DNA from: Acidobacteriota bacterium
GTDB lineage: Bacteria > Acidobacteriota > Holophagae > Holophagales > Holophagaceae
DNA: 36,678 nucleotides
Reading direction: 5' to 3'
NCBI GenBank assembly: GCA_021812805.1
Contig: JAKAMQ010000007.1
Span: forward strand, 1-36,678
Both the position numbers and the translations under genes were made by a program. The notes under the pieces are model-generated. The model saw nothing but the letters and a program-made list of their open reading frames with translations. It ran no database searches and had not been told where the DNA came from. Shown in pieces: positions 1-7,601 of this stretch. Within the stretch, counting starts at the first letter, position 1. Each line of letters starts with the position of its first letter.

Positions 1-34
1 GCCGTAGGCGGAATCCCTCACCTGCGCCCACGGC

Positions 35-622
35 GTGGTGCTGGTGACGGATTCCGCCTACGGCGACCTGCGCTTCACCGGCAGCTCCATGCCGCCCTTC
101 CGCCGCCTGCCCGAGGCGGACCACGTCATCCACATCGGCAGCTTCTCCAAGTCCCTGGCCGCCGGTCTGCGCCTGGGCTACCTCATCGCCAGGGAGGACA
201 TCCTCCGCCGCCTGGCGCCCATCCAGGAGGTCCACACCATCGCCCTGTCCACCCTCACGCAGGAGGTGGTGGCGCGCTACCTGGACAGCGGCGGCTTCCG
301 GCGCCACCTGGTCCGCCTGCGCCGCGCCCTGAAGGAGCGCCGGGACGCGATGTACGAAGCGGTGGTCGAGCACTTCCCGCCCGGCACGCAGGTCTCGGAG
401 CCCAAGGGCGGCATGCACCTCTGGGTGGTGCTGCCGGAGGGCTATTCCGCCATGGACCTGCACCGGGACGCGCTCCAGCATGGACTCGGCTTCGCCCCCG
501 GTCCCCTGTTCTTCGCCGATGGCCGGGGCACCAACTGCCTCCGGCTGAACTTCTCCACCCACGACCCCGCGGTCACCCGGGACGCCATCGCGCGCCTGGG
601 CCACCTGGCCCGCCGGACCTGA
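35..622 (+). CDS. PLP-dependent aminotransferase, C-terminal part (MocR/PdxR-like or 2-aminoadipate-type class I/II), truncated at window start
   Basis: Motif HIGSFSKSLAAGLRLGYLIA (PLP-Lys region), YGDLRF and C-terminal fold pattern. Homologous reading appears to extend a few codons upstream (…CAHGVVLVTDSAYGDL) before an in-frame TAG at 5-7 inside a fold-back repeat. Confidence 0.8.
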   Translation: MVLVTDSAYGDLRFTGSSMPPFRRLPEADHVIHIGSFSKSLAAGLRLGYLIAREDILRRLAPIQEVHTIALSTLTQEVVARYLDSGGFRRHLVRLRRALKERRDAMYEAVVEHFPPGTQVSEPKGGMHLWVVLPEGYSAMDLHRDALQHGLGFAPGPLFFADGRGTNCLRLNFSTHDPAVTRDAIARLGHLARRT

Positions 623-651
623 GCCGGCACCGCCCTGCCTAAGGAGCCCCC

Positions 652-1761
652 ATGAGCACCACGACGTCCACCCCGAGCCTCGACATCCGTCCTTCGACCC
701 ATCCCGCGAGCGCCGAGGAACGCGCCCGGAAGATGGCGAATCCCGGGTTTGGCCGCGTCTTCACGGATCACATGGTGGTCATCCCCTACCGGGAAGGGGA
801 GGGCTGGGGCCGCGGCGAACTCAAGGCCTACGGGCCGATCGCCATGGACCCCGCCTCCTCCGTGCTGCACTACGGCCAGGCCATTTTCGAGGGCTTCAAG
901 GCCTACCACCAGCAGGATGGCAGCGTGGCCAGCTTCCGCCCCGAAGCCAATGCACGCCGCTTCCAGACCTCCGCGCGGCGGCTGGCCATGCCGGAGCTGC
1001 CCGAGGAGCTGTTCCTCGAAGCGGCCCAGGCCCTCATCCGCCAGGACCGCGCCTGGATCCCCAGCGCCATCGGCGAGAGCCTCTACCTGCGCCCCCTGAT
1101 GATCGCCACGGATGCCCTCCTCGGCGTGCGGCCCAGCAGTGAGTACCTGTTCCTCCTCATCGCCAGCCCCAGCGGCGCCTACTTCGCCCAGGGGGTGAAG
1201 CCGGTGACCGTGTGGATCTCCGAGGACTACGTCCGTGCCGCGCCCGGCGGCACGGGCTTCGCCAAGTGCGCCGGCAACTATGCCGCCAGCCTCGTGGCCC
1301 AGCGCCAGGCCAAGGGCGAGGGCTGCGACCAGGTGGTGTGGCTCGATGCCATCCACCGCCAGTTCGTCGAGGAGATGGGCGGCATGAACATCTTCTTCGT
1401 CTACCAGGAGAACGGCGAGACGGTGGTGGTCACCCCCGAACTCACCGGCACCCTGCTGCCCGGCGTGACGCGAGACAGCCTCCTGCAGCTGGCCAAGGAC
1501 CAGGGCTGGCGCGCCGAGGAACGCAAGATCAGCACCCAGGAATGGGACGCCGCCCTCAAGGAAGGCCGCATGACGGAGGCCTTCGCCTGCGGCACCGCCG
1601 CGGTCATCACGCCCATCGGCCGCGTGAAATCCGCCAAGGGGGACTGGCTGGTGAATGGCGGCGAGACCGGCCCCGTCGCCGCCAAGCTGCGGGAGGTGCT
1701 CCTGAACCTCCAGCACGGCGTCGCCCCCGACACCCACGGGTGGATGACCCGGATCCTCTGA
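652..1761 (+). CDS. ilvE: Branched-chain amino acid aminotransferase (class IV)
   Basis: 369 aa; ASSVLHYGQAIFEGFKAY, YLRPLMIATDALLGV, GGTGFAKCAGNYAASL, EMGGMNIFFVY, GTAAVITPIG motifs typical of BCAT; SD aaggag upstream. Confidence 0.95.
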   Translation: MSTTTSTPSLDIRPSTHPASAEERARKMANPGFGRVFTDHMVVIPYREGEGWGRGELKAYGPIAMDPASSVLHYGQAIFEGFKAYHQQDGSVASFRPEANARRFQTSARRLAMPELPEELFLEAAQALIRQDRAWIPSAIGESLYLRPLMIATDALLGVRPSSEYLFLLIASPSGAYFAQGVKPVTVWISEDYVRAAPGGTGFAKCAGNYAASLVAQRQAKGEGCDQVVWLDAIHRQFVEEMGGMNIFFVYQENGETVVVTPELTGTLLPGVTRDSLLQLAKDQGWRAEERKISTQEWDAALKEGRMTEAFACGTAAVITPIGRVKSAKGDWLVNGGETGPVAAKLREVLLNLQHGVAPDTHGWMTRIL

Positions 1762-1787
1762 TCCACTGATCCTCTGCCCCGACCCGG

Positions 1788-1824
1788 AGCGCGCCCGCGG
1801 ATGCGGGCGCGCTTCGTTTGTTTG
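1788..1824 (+). terminator. Rho-independent terminator after ilvE
   Basis: 11-bp perfect stem agcgcgcccgc-ggat-gcgggcgcgct followed by a T-rich tract ttcgtttgttt. Confidence 0.75.
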
Positions 1825-1830
1825 CGCCAA
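1819..1830. repeat. Left copy of 12-bp direct repeat tgtttgcgccaa bounding low-GC island
   Basis: Identical 12-mer at 3972-3983, at the opposite GC-composition boundary. Confidence 0.7.
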
Positions 1831-1833
1831 TGT

Positions 1834-2304
1834 TTACTTTACAGCGTAGGGAGTAAACTCAACAAATTCACAACCTATTACAAATTTTTGTTGCCCAAGC
1901 CCACAAAGGGTCATGTGATCTATTTTTCCGCAAGGCCGGTCATTTGGAACTCCTTTAATATCAAAGAACAATGAATTATCTCCAATTTTCAACAGTCGGA
2001 ATGGCGCATCAAAGATGCAACCAATCGGGTGCGCTTTCTCATCTACAAAAAAGACTCTTCGGCTCATGCGTTGGCCGCCGCCAAACACAAGTTCTCCTTG
2101 AATGACCGTTATAACTTTGTTATCAACAGTCACGTTTCCATATACCAACAATTTTAGTTTCGATGGTGTGCTAAAGAAATCGTCGTCGATCTTCTGCAGC
2201 GCATATATTTGCTGCTTAGATGGGCGAACTAGTTTTGGGTGGCTGGCCAGTACGGATGTTGTGCTGATCAAGTCAAGACAAATTGCGACAAAAAACGATC
2301 TCAT
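1834..2304 (-). CDS. Small exported protein, putative periplasmic immunity protein for the upstream lysozyme-like toxin fragment
   Basis: Start MRSFFVAICLDLISTTSVLASH (signal-peptide-like); strong SD AGGAGG 7 nt upstream, overlapping the stop of the upstream ORF. The longer 209-aa ORF start is inside the upstream coding frame. Confidence 0.6.
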   Translation of the reverse strand: MRSFFVAICLDLISTTSVLASHPKLVRPSKQQIYALQKIDDDFFSTPSKLKLLVYGNVTVDNKVITVIQGELVFGGGQRMSRRVFFVDEKAHPIGCIFDAPFRLLKIGDNSLFFDIKGVPNDRPCGKIDHMTLCGLGQQKFVIGCEFVEFTPYAVK

Positions 2305-2314
2305 TAATCGCCTC

Positions 2315-2671
2315 CTAACAATTGAAGAATTCGCGCAGCATACCAATCGCGATGTTGTTGCCTGGATGGTATTTGTATTCCCTTGTATTGCCATTGTAAT
2401 CACGTAATGCACCTGACATACCTTTGTATGATCCGTCGCTCCTATAAGCTTTTGCATTAGCAATGCTTATTCCAGCCGCGATGCTTACCAGAGGTGTCAT
2501 CCTCTGGCCCTTTGTGAGCCCGAATTGCGCTTTCCACCCATTGCCCCAATCGCCTCTATGGTTGGCGGAAAAGGGATCGCTAAGAAATGCCTTTTTACTG
2601 CCACCTTCTTCAACCATAGCCTGGGCTTTAAGCTGCATGGGTGTCAGGTACATGGGATCACTTGGTTTCAA
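2315..2671 (-). pseudogene. Lysozyme/transglycosylase-like polymorphic toxin C-terminal domain, probably a truncated or interrupted orphan module
   Basis: LTPMQLKAQAMVEEGG (lysozyme-like catalytic-Glu helix) and GALRDYNGNTREYKYHPGNN. ORF begins at TTG. The same frame reads upstream through a single TGA (2732-2734) as …GIGWPVHGVIGPIKGYDESGKNA*RKCLDGLFCWAASNHNSRNHLKPSDPMYLTP…. Confidence 0.5.
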
Positions 2672-2826
2672 ATGATTTCGTGAGTTATGGTTGGAGGCGG
2701 CCCAACAGAACAGTCCATCTAGGCACTTGCGTCAAGCATTTTTACCGGATTCATCATAGCCCTTAATTGGCCCGATAACGCCGTGGACAGGCCAACCAAT
2801 GCCTTTTTCTGTTTCAGCCGACGATC

Positions 2827-3459
2827 CTATCGTTGAGTGGCTCTATTTTTGATCTGAAGTAGATGAGTCTTTTCTAGTGCTGAAATTACAGGAAGATCGA
2901 CGCGTTCATTCGACCGTGGATCTTTCCATTCATCATCCGATACAACATACCATTCGTTAAGCGCCTCTACTACCTGTTGAATTAATTTTTTGGGACTAAT
3001 AATAAGGATATGATGGTTGTTTTCTGCGAACCAAAACACACCCTGTATGTAGGCTTGTCGCTCCTTGTCGTCTATTCCACGCCACCACAGTCCGGAGTGA
3101 AATCCTACAGGACCCTCCCATCGTTCTCCCTGCTCATTTGGCTTAATGGACGGTGCCTTCTTGACTGAATTCATGATAATATTATTTAATAAATTCTTAT
3201 TATCATAATTCAATGAATTATCAATTAATCGAAGAACCTCCTGTAAATCACGGTCGATAAATTTTTTCGAATTAACAGATACCGACCGATAGCAATCAGT
3301 GAAACCTAGTACAGCCAATTGTTTTTGCGTTGCGTTATATCCACGCCATATAGTGACATCAGCAGTGGCTTGTCCATAGACTAAAGACGACGTACTCAAA
3401 AAGATAATCGAAATTAAGGCATATTTTAAATAATTGAATGCATGGTTAATTTGGCGCAT
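2827..3459 (-). CDS. Exported protein, putative immunity protein for the upstream CHAP/NlpC-like toxin fragment
   Basis: 210 aa, N-terminal signal peptide (YLKYALISIIFLSTSSLVYGQA); start codon overlaps the 3' end of the upstream ORF by 14 bp on the same strand. Confidence 0.6.
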   Translation of the reverse strand: MRQINHAFNYLKYALISIIFLSTSSLVYGQATADVTIWRGYNATQKQLAVLGFTDCYRSVSVNSKKFIDRDLQEVLRLIDNSLNYDNKNLLNNIIMNSVKKAPSIKPNEQGERWEGPVGFHSGLWWRGIDDKERQAYIQGVFWFAENNHHILIISPKKLIQQVVEALNEWYVVSDDEWKDPRSNERVDLPVISALEKTHLLQIKNRATQR

Positions 3460-3983
3460 AATATATTATATCTCCATGCTTTGGGGTCATTACCCTAGTT
3501 TCGTGAACAACGCCGTTTATTTGACCAATATTAGCTAATAATGGACCGCTTCCTCTAGGTGGATGATCCCCTGGCACCCCCTCAGGTCGGACTGTTGCAA
3601 TATGACCGTGGATCTTTTCAAACTGAGTTGCAAACACCACCACCCCAGAGGTCGCTAGCTGTTGTGCCTGCTGAGGTGATACTGGGTGATAGCCATTCTG
3701 TGGATTTGCCAGATTTGCGATTTTGCGCGTTCGCCGGTAGGGCAACTCCTTTTGAATTCGCCAATATGCCTTCGGTTTTAACACCCAAAGCGGTTGCAAT
3801 ATTGTTCGCACCTTGATTGCAATGCGTTATCCCAGCCGCTAGAGTGTCTGGTGCGAATTTAGGGTTACTCATTGCCGCGTTTTGTGCATTTACAAGAGCT
3901 TGAACCTTATCCCCATTGCCTCCTGATTGCGCCGGACCAATACCAACACCAGCCCCCACCAACAAACCGCCTGTTTGCGCCAA
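3446..3983 (-). pseudogene. CHAP/NlpC-P60-like peptidoglycan amidase toxin C-terminal domain, interrupted by a frameshift
   Basis: Frame A (3618-3983): ALVNAQNAAMSNPKFAPDTLAAGITHCNQGANNIATALGV…ANAQ. Frame B (3446-3811): IANLANPQNGYHPVSPQQAQQLATSGVVVFATQFEKIHGHIATVRPEG…GPLLANIGQINGV. Deleting one A from the minus-strand AAAA run (plus 3721-3724) joins them. Confidence 0.55.
3972..3983. repeat. Right copy of 12-bp direct repeat tgtttgcgccaa bounding low-GC island
   Basis: Identical to 1819-1830. Confidence 0.7.
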
Positions 3984-3992
3984 CCGTCTCGA

Positions 3993-5141
3993 TCAGGGGT
4001 AGCTGAGGCTGGCAGTGGCGATGGCGCCAGAGGAGACCTGGACCGGGGAGCCGTAGACCTGGGTCACCGGGGTGGCTCCGGCGGTGCTGCGTTCGGACGT
4101 CACGCCGTAGAAGCTTGGGGCCAGCCCGGTGAAGTACACCTGGTCCTGGGCGGTGCCGGTGACGGCGCTCTGGGAGCGGACAATGAGGTTCTCGAGCAGC
4201 CCGGGGCCCGCGGAGAGGTTCTGCCGCAGCTCGCCCCAGGTGGCCGCCGTCGCAAGTGAGGGGGGATTGATGGTCAGGGTCAGGGCCCCGGGCTGCTGGG
4301 CGCCGCTGAAGGCCAGGTTCGCGGTGGCGGTGGCGGCGGCCGTCACGCTGATGGGACTGGAGGCTTCGGCGGCATAGGCCGAAAGGGTGCTGGCAGGCTG
4401 GGACACCACGAAGTAGGCCGTGCTGGGGCCCGCGGGCAGGCACTCCAGCAGGTAGCTGCCGGTGGCATCCGTGAAGGCCCGGCGCTGGAGGGTGGCCACC
4501 TGGAGGCCATCCACCGTTTCCGCATAGACCTCCGCGCCCACCAAGGGCGTGGTGCCATCCGTCAGCTTCCCGGTGATGCTGGCCGCCTGGGCCAGGTCAT
4601 AGGCCTGGCCCGTGGCCTGGAAGGTGTAGGGAGGTGTGCCGGCCCGCTGCTGGATGGCCTGCTGGCCCGAAAACATCAGCTGGGCGGTGGTACTTCCGCC
4701 CGAGGTCACGGTCACGGATCCCGGGAGGACGGTCGTGGTCGGCATGGACAGGGGCTGGCCTTTGCTGGCGCCCGTGGGAACCACGTAGGCCGCGAGGTTG
4801 ATGGGATTCGCGTAGTTCTGGGTGGCCCAGGTGATCCGGAACTGGGTGTAGGTGGCCGGGGGCACGGCGATGGTGGACAGCATCACAGCGCTGTGGCCGT
4901 TCTGGAGGGTCATCAGGTCGTAGCTGGCCTGCACGTTGCCGAGGGCCATCCAGGTGGAGCCGTTGGTGGAAGCCTCCACCTTCTCGACGCTCACCACGGC
5001 CTGGTCATAGCCGGGGAAGCTGTCGGTACCGAAGCGGAGGGTCAGATTGCCGGTGGGGGTGGAACCGCCGGAGCCGCTGCCGCCCCCGCAGGCCAAGGTG
5101 AAACCCAGGAGCAGGACGGCCAGGATCGAACGTGCGCGCAT
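3993..5141 (-). CDS. DUF4382-like / carboxypeptidase-regulatory-like domain lipoprotein
   Basis: Lipobox MRARSILAVLLLGFTLACGGG; GNLTLRFGTDSFPGYDQAVVSVEKVE (DUF4382-like); internal SITGKLTDGTTPLVGAEVYAE repeat domain. Confidence 0.75.
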   Translation of the reverse strand: MRARSILAVLLLGFTLACGGGSGSGGSTPTGNLTLRFGTDSFPGYDQAVVSVEKVEASTNGSTWMALGNVQASYDLMTLQNGHSAVMLSTIAVPPATYTQFRITWATQNYANPINLAAYVVPTGASKGQPLSMPTTTVLPGSVTVTSGGSTTAQLMFSGQQAIQQRAGTPPYTFQATGQAYDLAQAASITGKLTDGTTPLVGAEVYAETVDGLQVATLQRRAFTDATGSYLLECLPAGPSTAYFVVSQPASTLSAYAAEASSPISVTAAATATANLAFSGAQQPGALTLTINPPSLATAATWGELRQNLSAGPGLLENLIVRSQSAVTGTAQDQVYFTGLAPSFYGVTSERSTAGATPVTQVYGSPVQVSSGAIATASLSYP

Positions 5142-5235
5142 GGTCACTCCTGGAGCAAGGATGATCCATTCCAGTGTAGTCCGGTCTGGCCCGGGGATCC
5201 GCGCCGGCCTGGCAGGGCCCCCGCAGAGTCGGAAT

Positions 5236-5257
5236 GATCCATACTTTTGTATGGTCA
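5236..5257. promoter_or_regulatory. Candidate operator palindrome overlapping the regulator start codon
   Basis: ccatac-tttt-gtatgg perfect 6+4+6 inverted repeat (5239-5254); extends to atga(t)ccatac…gtatggtcat with one bulge. Confidence 0.4.
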
Positions 5258-6165
5258 TCTCGAAACCGTCGCTCACGCCCTCCGAACGCCGCCTGCTTCA
5301 GGTGCTCGCGGCCTGGCCGGAGGATCGCCTGCCCCCCACGCTCCGGGAGCTGGCGGAGGCGCTGGGCTGGCGCACCGCCGCAGCCGTGCGGGAGTACCTC
5401 GACCGGCTGGCGGTGAAGGGGCTGGTGGCGCGGCAGCCGGGGCGGGCGCGGAGCGTCCGGGTGGCGGCGAAGGGCTGGAGCCTGGCGCAGGGCGCCCTCC
5501 TGGGGCCCCCGCCCGGCGAAGAGCCGGAGTCTGGCATCATGCGCATGCTGGGGGGGCTCGCCCAGGGCGTCCCGGTGGGGAAGGGCGCCTTCCTGTGGCA
5601 CCAGGGGGATCCAGCCGACCGGCTGGTGCAGGTGGAACATGGCCTGCTGCGGGCCTTCCGGACCTTCGAGGACGGGCGCTCGGCGACGCTGTTGCGGTTC
5701 GGCCCCGGGGATATCCTCGGCTTCGCGCCGTTCTTCGAGGGCGCCGGTTATCCCGCCAGTGTGGAGGCCGTGGAGGCCTCGCGGGTGCGGGTGGTCCATC
5801 GCCGGGATCTGGAGACGGCCCTCCGGGAGCCCCGGATGGCCATGGCCCTGCTCGAGCTCCTGGCCCGGCGGTTGCGCACGGCCTTCGACACCATCGAGCA
5901 GCTCTCCATCCGCAGCGCGGTGAACCGCGTGGCGGCGGCTCTGGAGCCCCTGGTGCCCGGCGGCCCCTATCCCATCGTCACCATCCCGGGCACGGGCCGG
6001 GCCTTCGCGGAGGGCATGGGCCTGACGCCGGCCGCCTTCTCCCGGGCGCTGGCGGCCCTCGTCCGGCGGGCGGTGCTGCACCGGCTCGGCCCGCGCCGGT
6101 TCCAGGTGCTCCACCTGGAGGCGCTGAGGCGCCTGGCCTCGGGACGGGAAACGTACGGAAGTTGA
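5251..6165 (+). CDS. Crp/Fnr-family regulator with additional N-terminal LexA-type winged-helix domain
   Basis: MVISKPSLTPSERRLLQVLAAWPEDRLPPTLRELAEALGWRTAAAVREYLDRLAVKGLV (LexA-like HTH), then a cNMP-binding-like domain (GKGAFLWHQGDPADRLVQVEHGLLRAF…FGPGDILGFAPFFEG) and HTH_Crp (GTGRAFAEGMGLTPAAFSRALAAL). Confidence 0.8.
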   Translation: MVISKPSLTPSERRLLQVLAAWPEDRLPPTLRELAEALGWRTAAAVREYLDRLAVKGLVARQPGRARSVRVAAKGWSLAQGALLGPPPGEEPESGIMRMLGGLAQGVPVGKGAFLWHQGDPADRLVQVEHGLLRAFRTFEDGRSATLLRFGPGDILGFAPFFEGAGYPASVEAVEASRVRVVHRRDLETALREPRMAMALLELLARRLRTAFDTIEQLSIRSAVNRVAAALEPLVPGGPYPIVTIPGTGRAFAEGMGLTPAAFSRALAALVRRAVLHRLGPRRFQVLHLEALRRLASGRETYGS

Positions 6166-6299
6166 TCGGGAGCAACGCAGCGGAGGGACATCGCACCGAT
6201 CCTGTCTCTTGCGGATCGCATGCTTCCGCTGCCGCAGGCGGGCCTTGGCCCAGCGTGGCGGAGCGCGGAGGATCCCTCCCCTGTCCTGAGGAGCGAGCC

Positions 6300-7601
6300 A
6301 TGAAACGTGCCTTCCTGCTTCCCGTGCTGGCCTGCACCCTGGCGGTGGCCGGAACGCCCCTGACCCTCCCGCAGGCCACGGAAAAGGCCCTGGCGGCCAA
6401 TCCGCGCCTGCGGGCCTCGCAGCTGGAGGCGGCCGCCGCGTCGAGCCGGGCCAAGGCCGCCGTGGGCCGGCACTTCGGGGAGCTGAGCCTGGTGGGTTCC
6501 TACAACCACTACAACACCGAGCGGCCCATCGCGCCCATCTCCCTGGACTACCTGGGGCCCAAGGGCTTCTACGGGCTGCCCTGGGCCGCGAGCCAGTTCC
6601 ACTACGGCATCGCCTGGACGGTGCCCATCCTGGCGTCCGGCCAGATCGTGGAGGGCCAGCGCATGGCCCGCCTCAGCCGGGACGCCGCGGCGGAGCTGGC
6701 GCTCCACACCCGGGCGGAGATCCGCTACAACGTTCGGGCCACCTACCGGCAGGCCCTGGCGCTCCACCATGCCCACGCGGCCCTGGAGAGCCTGGTGGCC
6801 GCCCTGGAGAAGGATGCGGCCGACGCGGATCTGAAGGTGAAGGTGGGGGCCTGGGCCTCCGTGGATGGGGCGAAGGTGCACTTCGCCCTGGAAGCGGCCA
6901 GGGCCCAGCGGGCGGGCGTGGCGGCCCAGGAGGAGGGCGCCCAGGCGTTGCTGGCGGCCCTCATGGGGGATCCACCGCCCCAGGAGGGGTATGACCTCCA
7001 GGACATCCCCGAGGCGCCGGCGCTGCCCACCCTCGATGCAGCGGCGCTCACGGATCGGGCCCTGGCGGATCGCATGGACCTGAAGGCCGCACGGACGAGC
7101 ACGCAGGTCTTCGAGCGCAAGAAGGCCCTGGGTGTGGAGGCCTACCTGCCCCAGGTGGGGATCACGGGCATGGCCCTCAAGAACAATGGCCCGAACCTGC
7201 CGACCTACAACACCAACGAGGTGAGCCTGAACCTGAAGTGGACGCTGTTCTCGGGGCGCCAGCGTCTCCAGAACCTCCACGCGGCCCAGGCGGAACTGCT
7301 GGAGGCGCGGGAGCGGGAGCAGGGGAAGACCCTGGAAGTGCGTAGCCAGGTGGTGGAAGCCGTGCAGCGGGTGAAGGCCGCCGAAGCCCAGTGGGCCGCG
7401 GGCCAGGCTCAGCGGACCCTGGGCGCAGAGGTGGCCCGCATCGAGCACCTGAAGCTGGAGCAGGGCGCCGGCCGGATGGAGGACTACCTGGCGGGCCGGA
7501 CCCAGGAACTGCAGGGCGTCACCGGCTACTGGCAGGGGCTCTACGCCCTGCAGAGCGCCGTCGAGTATCTGGATTTCGTGGAAGGAGCCAACCATGAGTA
7601 A
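6300..7601 (+). CDS. TolC-family outer membrane efflux protein
   Basis: Starts MKRAFLLPVLACTLAVAGTPLTLPQATEKALAANPRLRASQ; coiled-coil repeats, NLKWTLFSGRQRL; overlaps the next gene. Confidence 0.88.
   Translation: MKRAFLLPVLACTLAVAGTPLTLPQATEKALAANPRLRASQLEAAAASSRAKAAVGRHFGELSLVGSYNHYNTERPIAPISLDYLGPKGFYGLPWAASQFHYGIAWTVPILASGQIVEGQRMARLSRDAAAELALHTRAEIRYNVRATYRQALALHHAHAALESLVAALEKDAADADLKVKVGAWASVDGAKVHFALEAARAQRAGVAAQEEGAQALLAALMGDPPPQEGYDLQDIPEAPALPTLDAAALTDRALADRMDLKAARTSTQVFERKKALGVEAYLPQVGITGMALKNNGPNLPTYNTNEVSLNLKWTLFSGRQRLQNLHAAQAELLEAREREQGKTLEVRSQVVEAVQRVKAAEAQWAAGQAQRTLGAEVARIEHLKLEQGAGRMEDYLAGRTQELQGVTGYWQGLYALQSAVEYLDFVEGANHE

Noticed and set aside
442-1830. 462-aa minus-strand ORF opposite ilvE
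   Set aside because: Antisense shadow ORF in GC-rich DNA, low-complexity composition (G/A/H/R-rich), overlaps a clear ilvE.
1819-3983. Integron gene-cassette interpretation of the toxin island
   Set aside because: The flanking 12-mer does not fit the attC core consensus (RYYYAAC/GTTRRRY) and no attC-like imperfect palindrome or integrase was seen.
3984-3995. TGA of the DUF4382-like lipoprotein is in frame with the downstream toxin-fragment ORF (SYP-TGA-SRRLAQTGG…), suggesting stop readthrough fusion
   Set aside because: The composition boundary and the direct repeat sit exactly here, so a chance in-frame junction (1 in 3) after insertion is the simpler explanation; no readthrough context can be supported.
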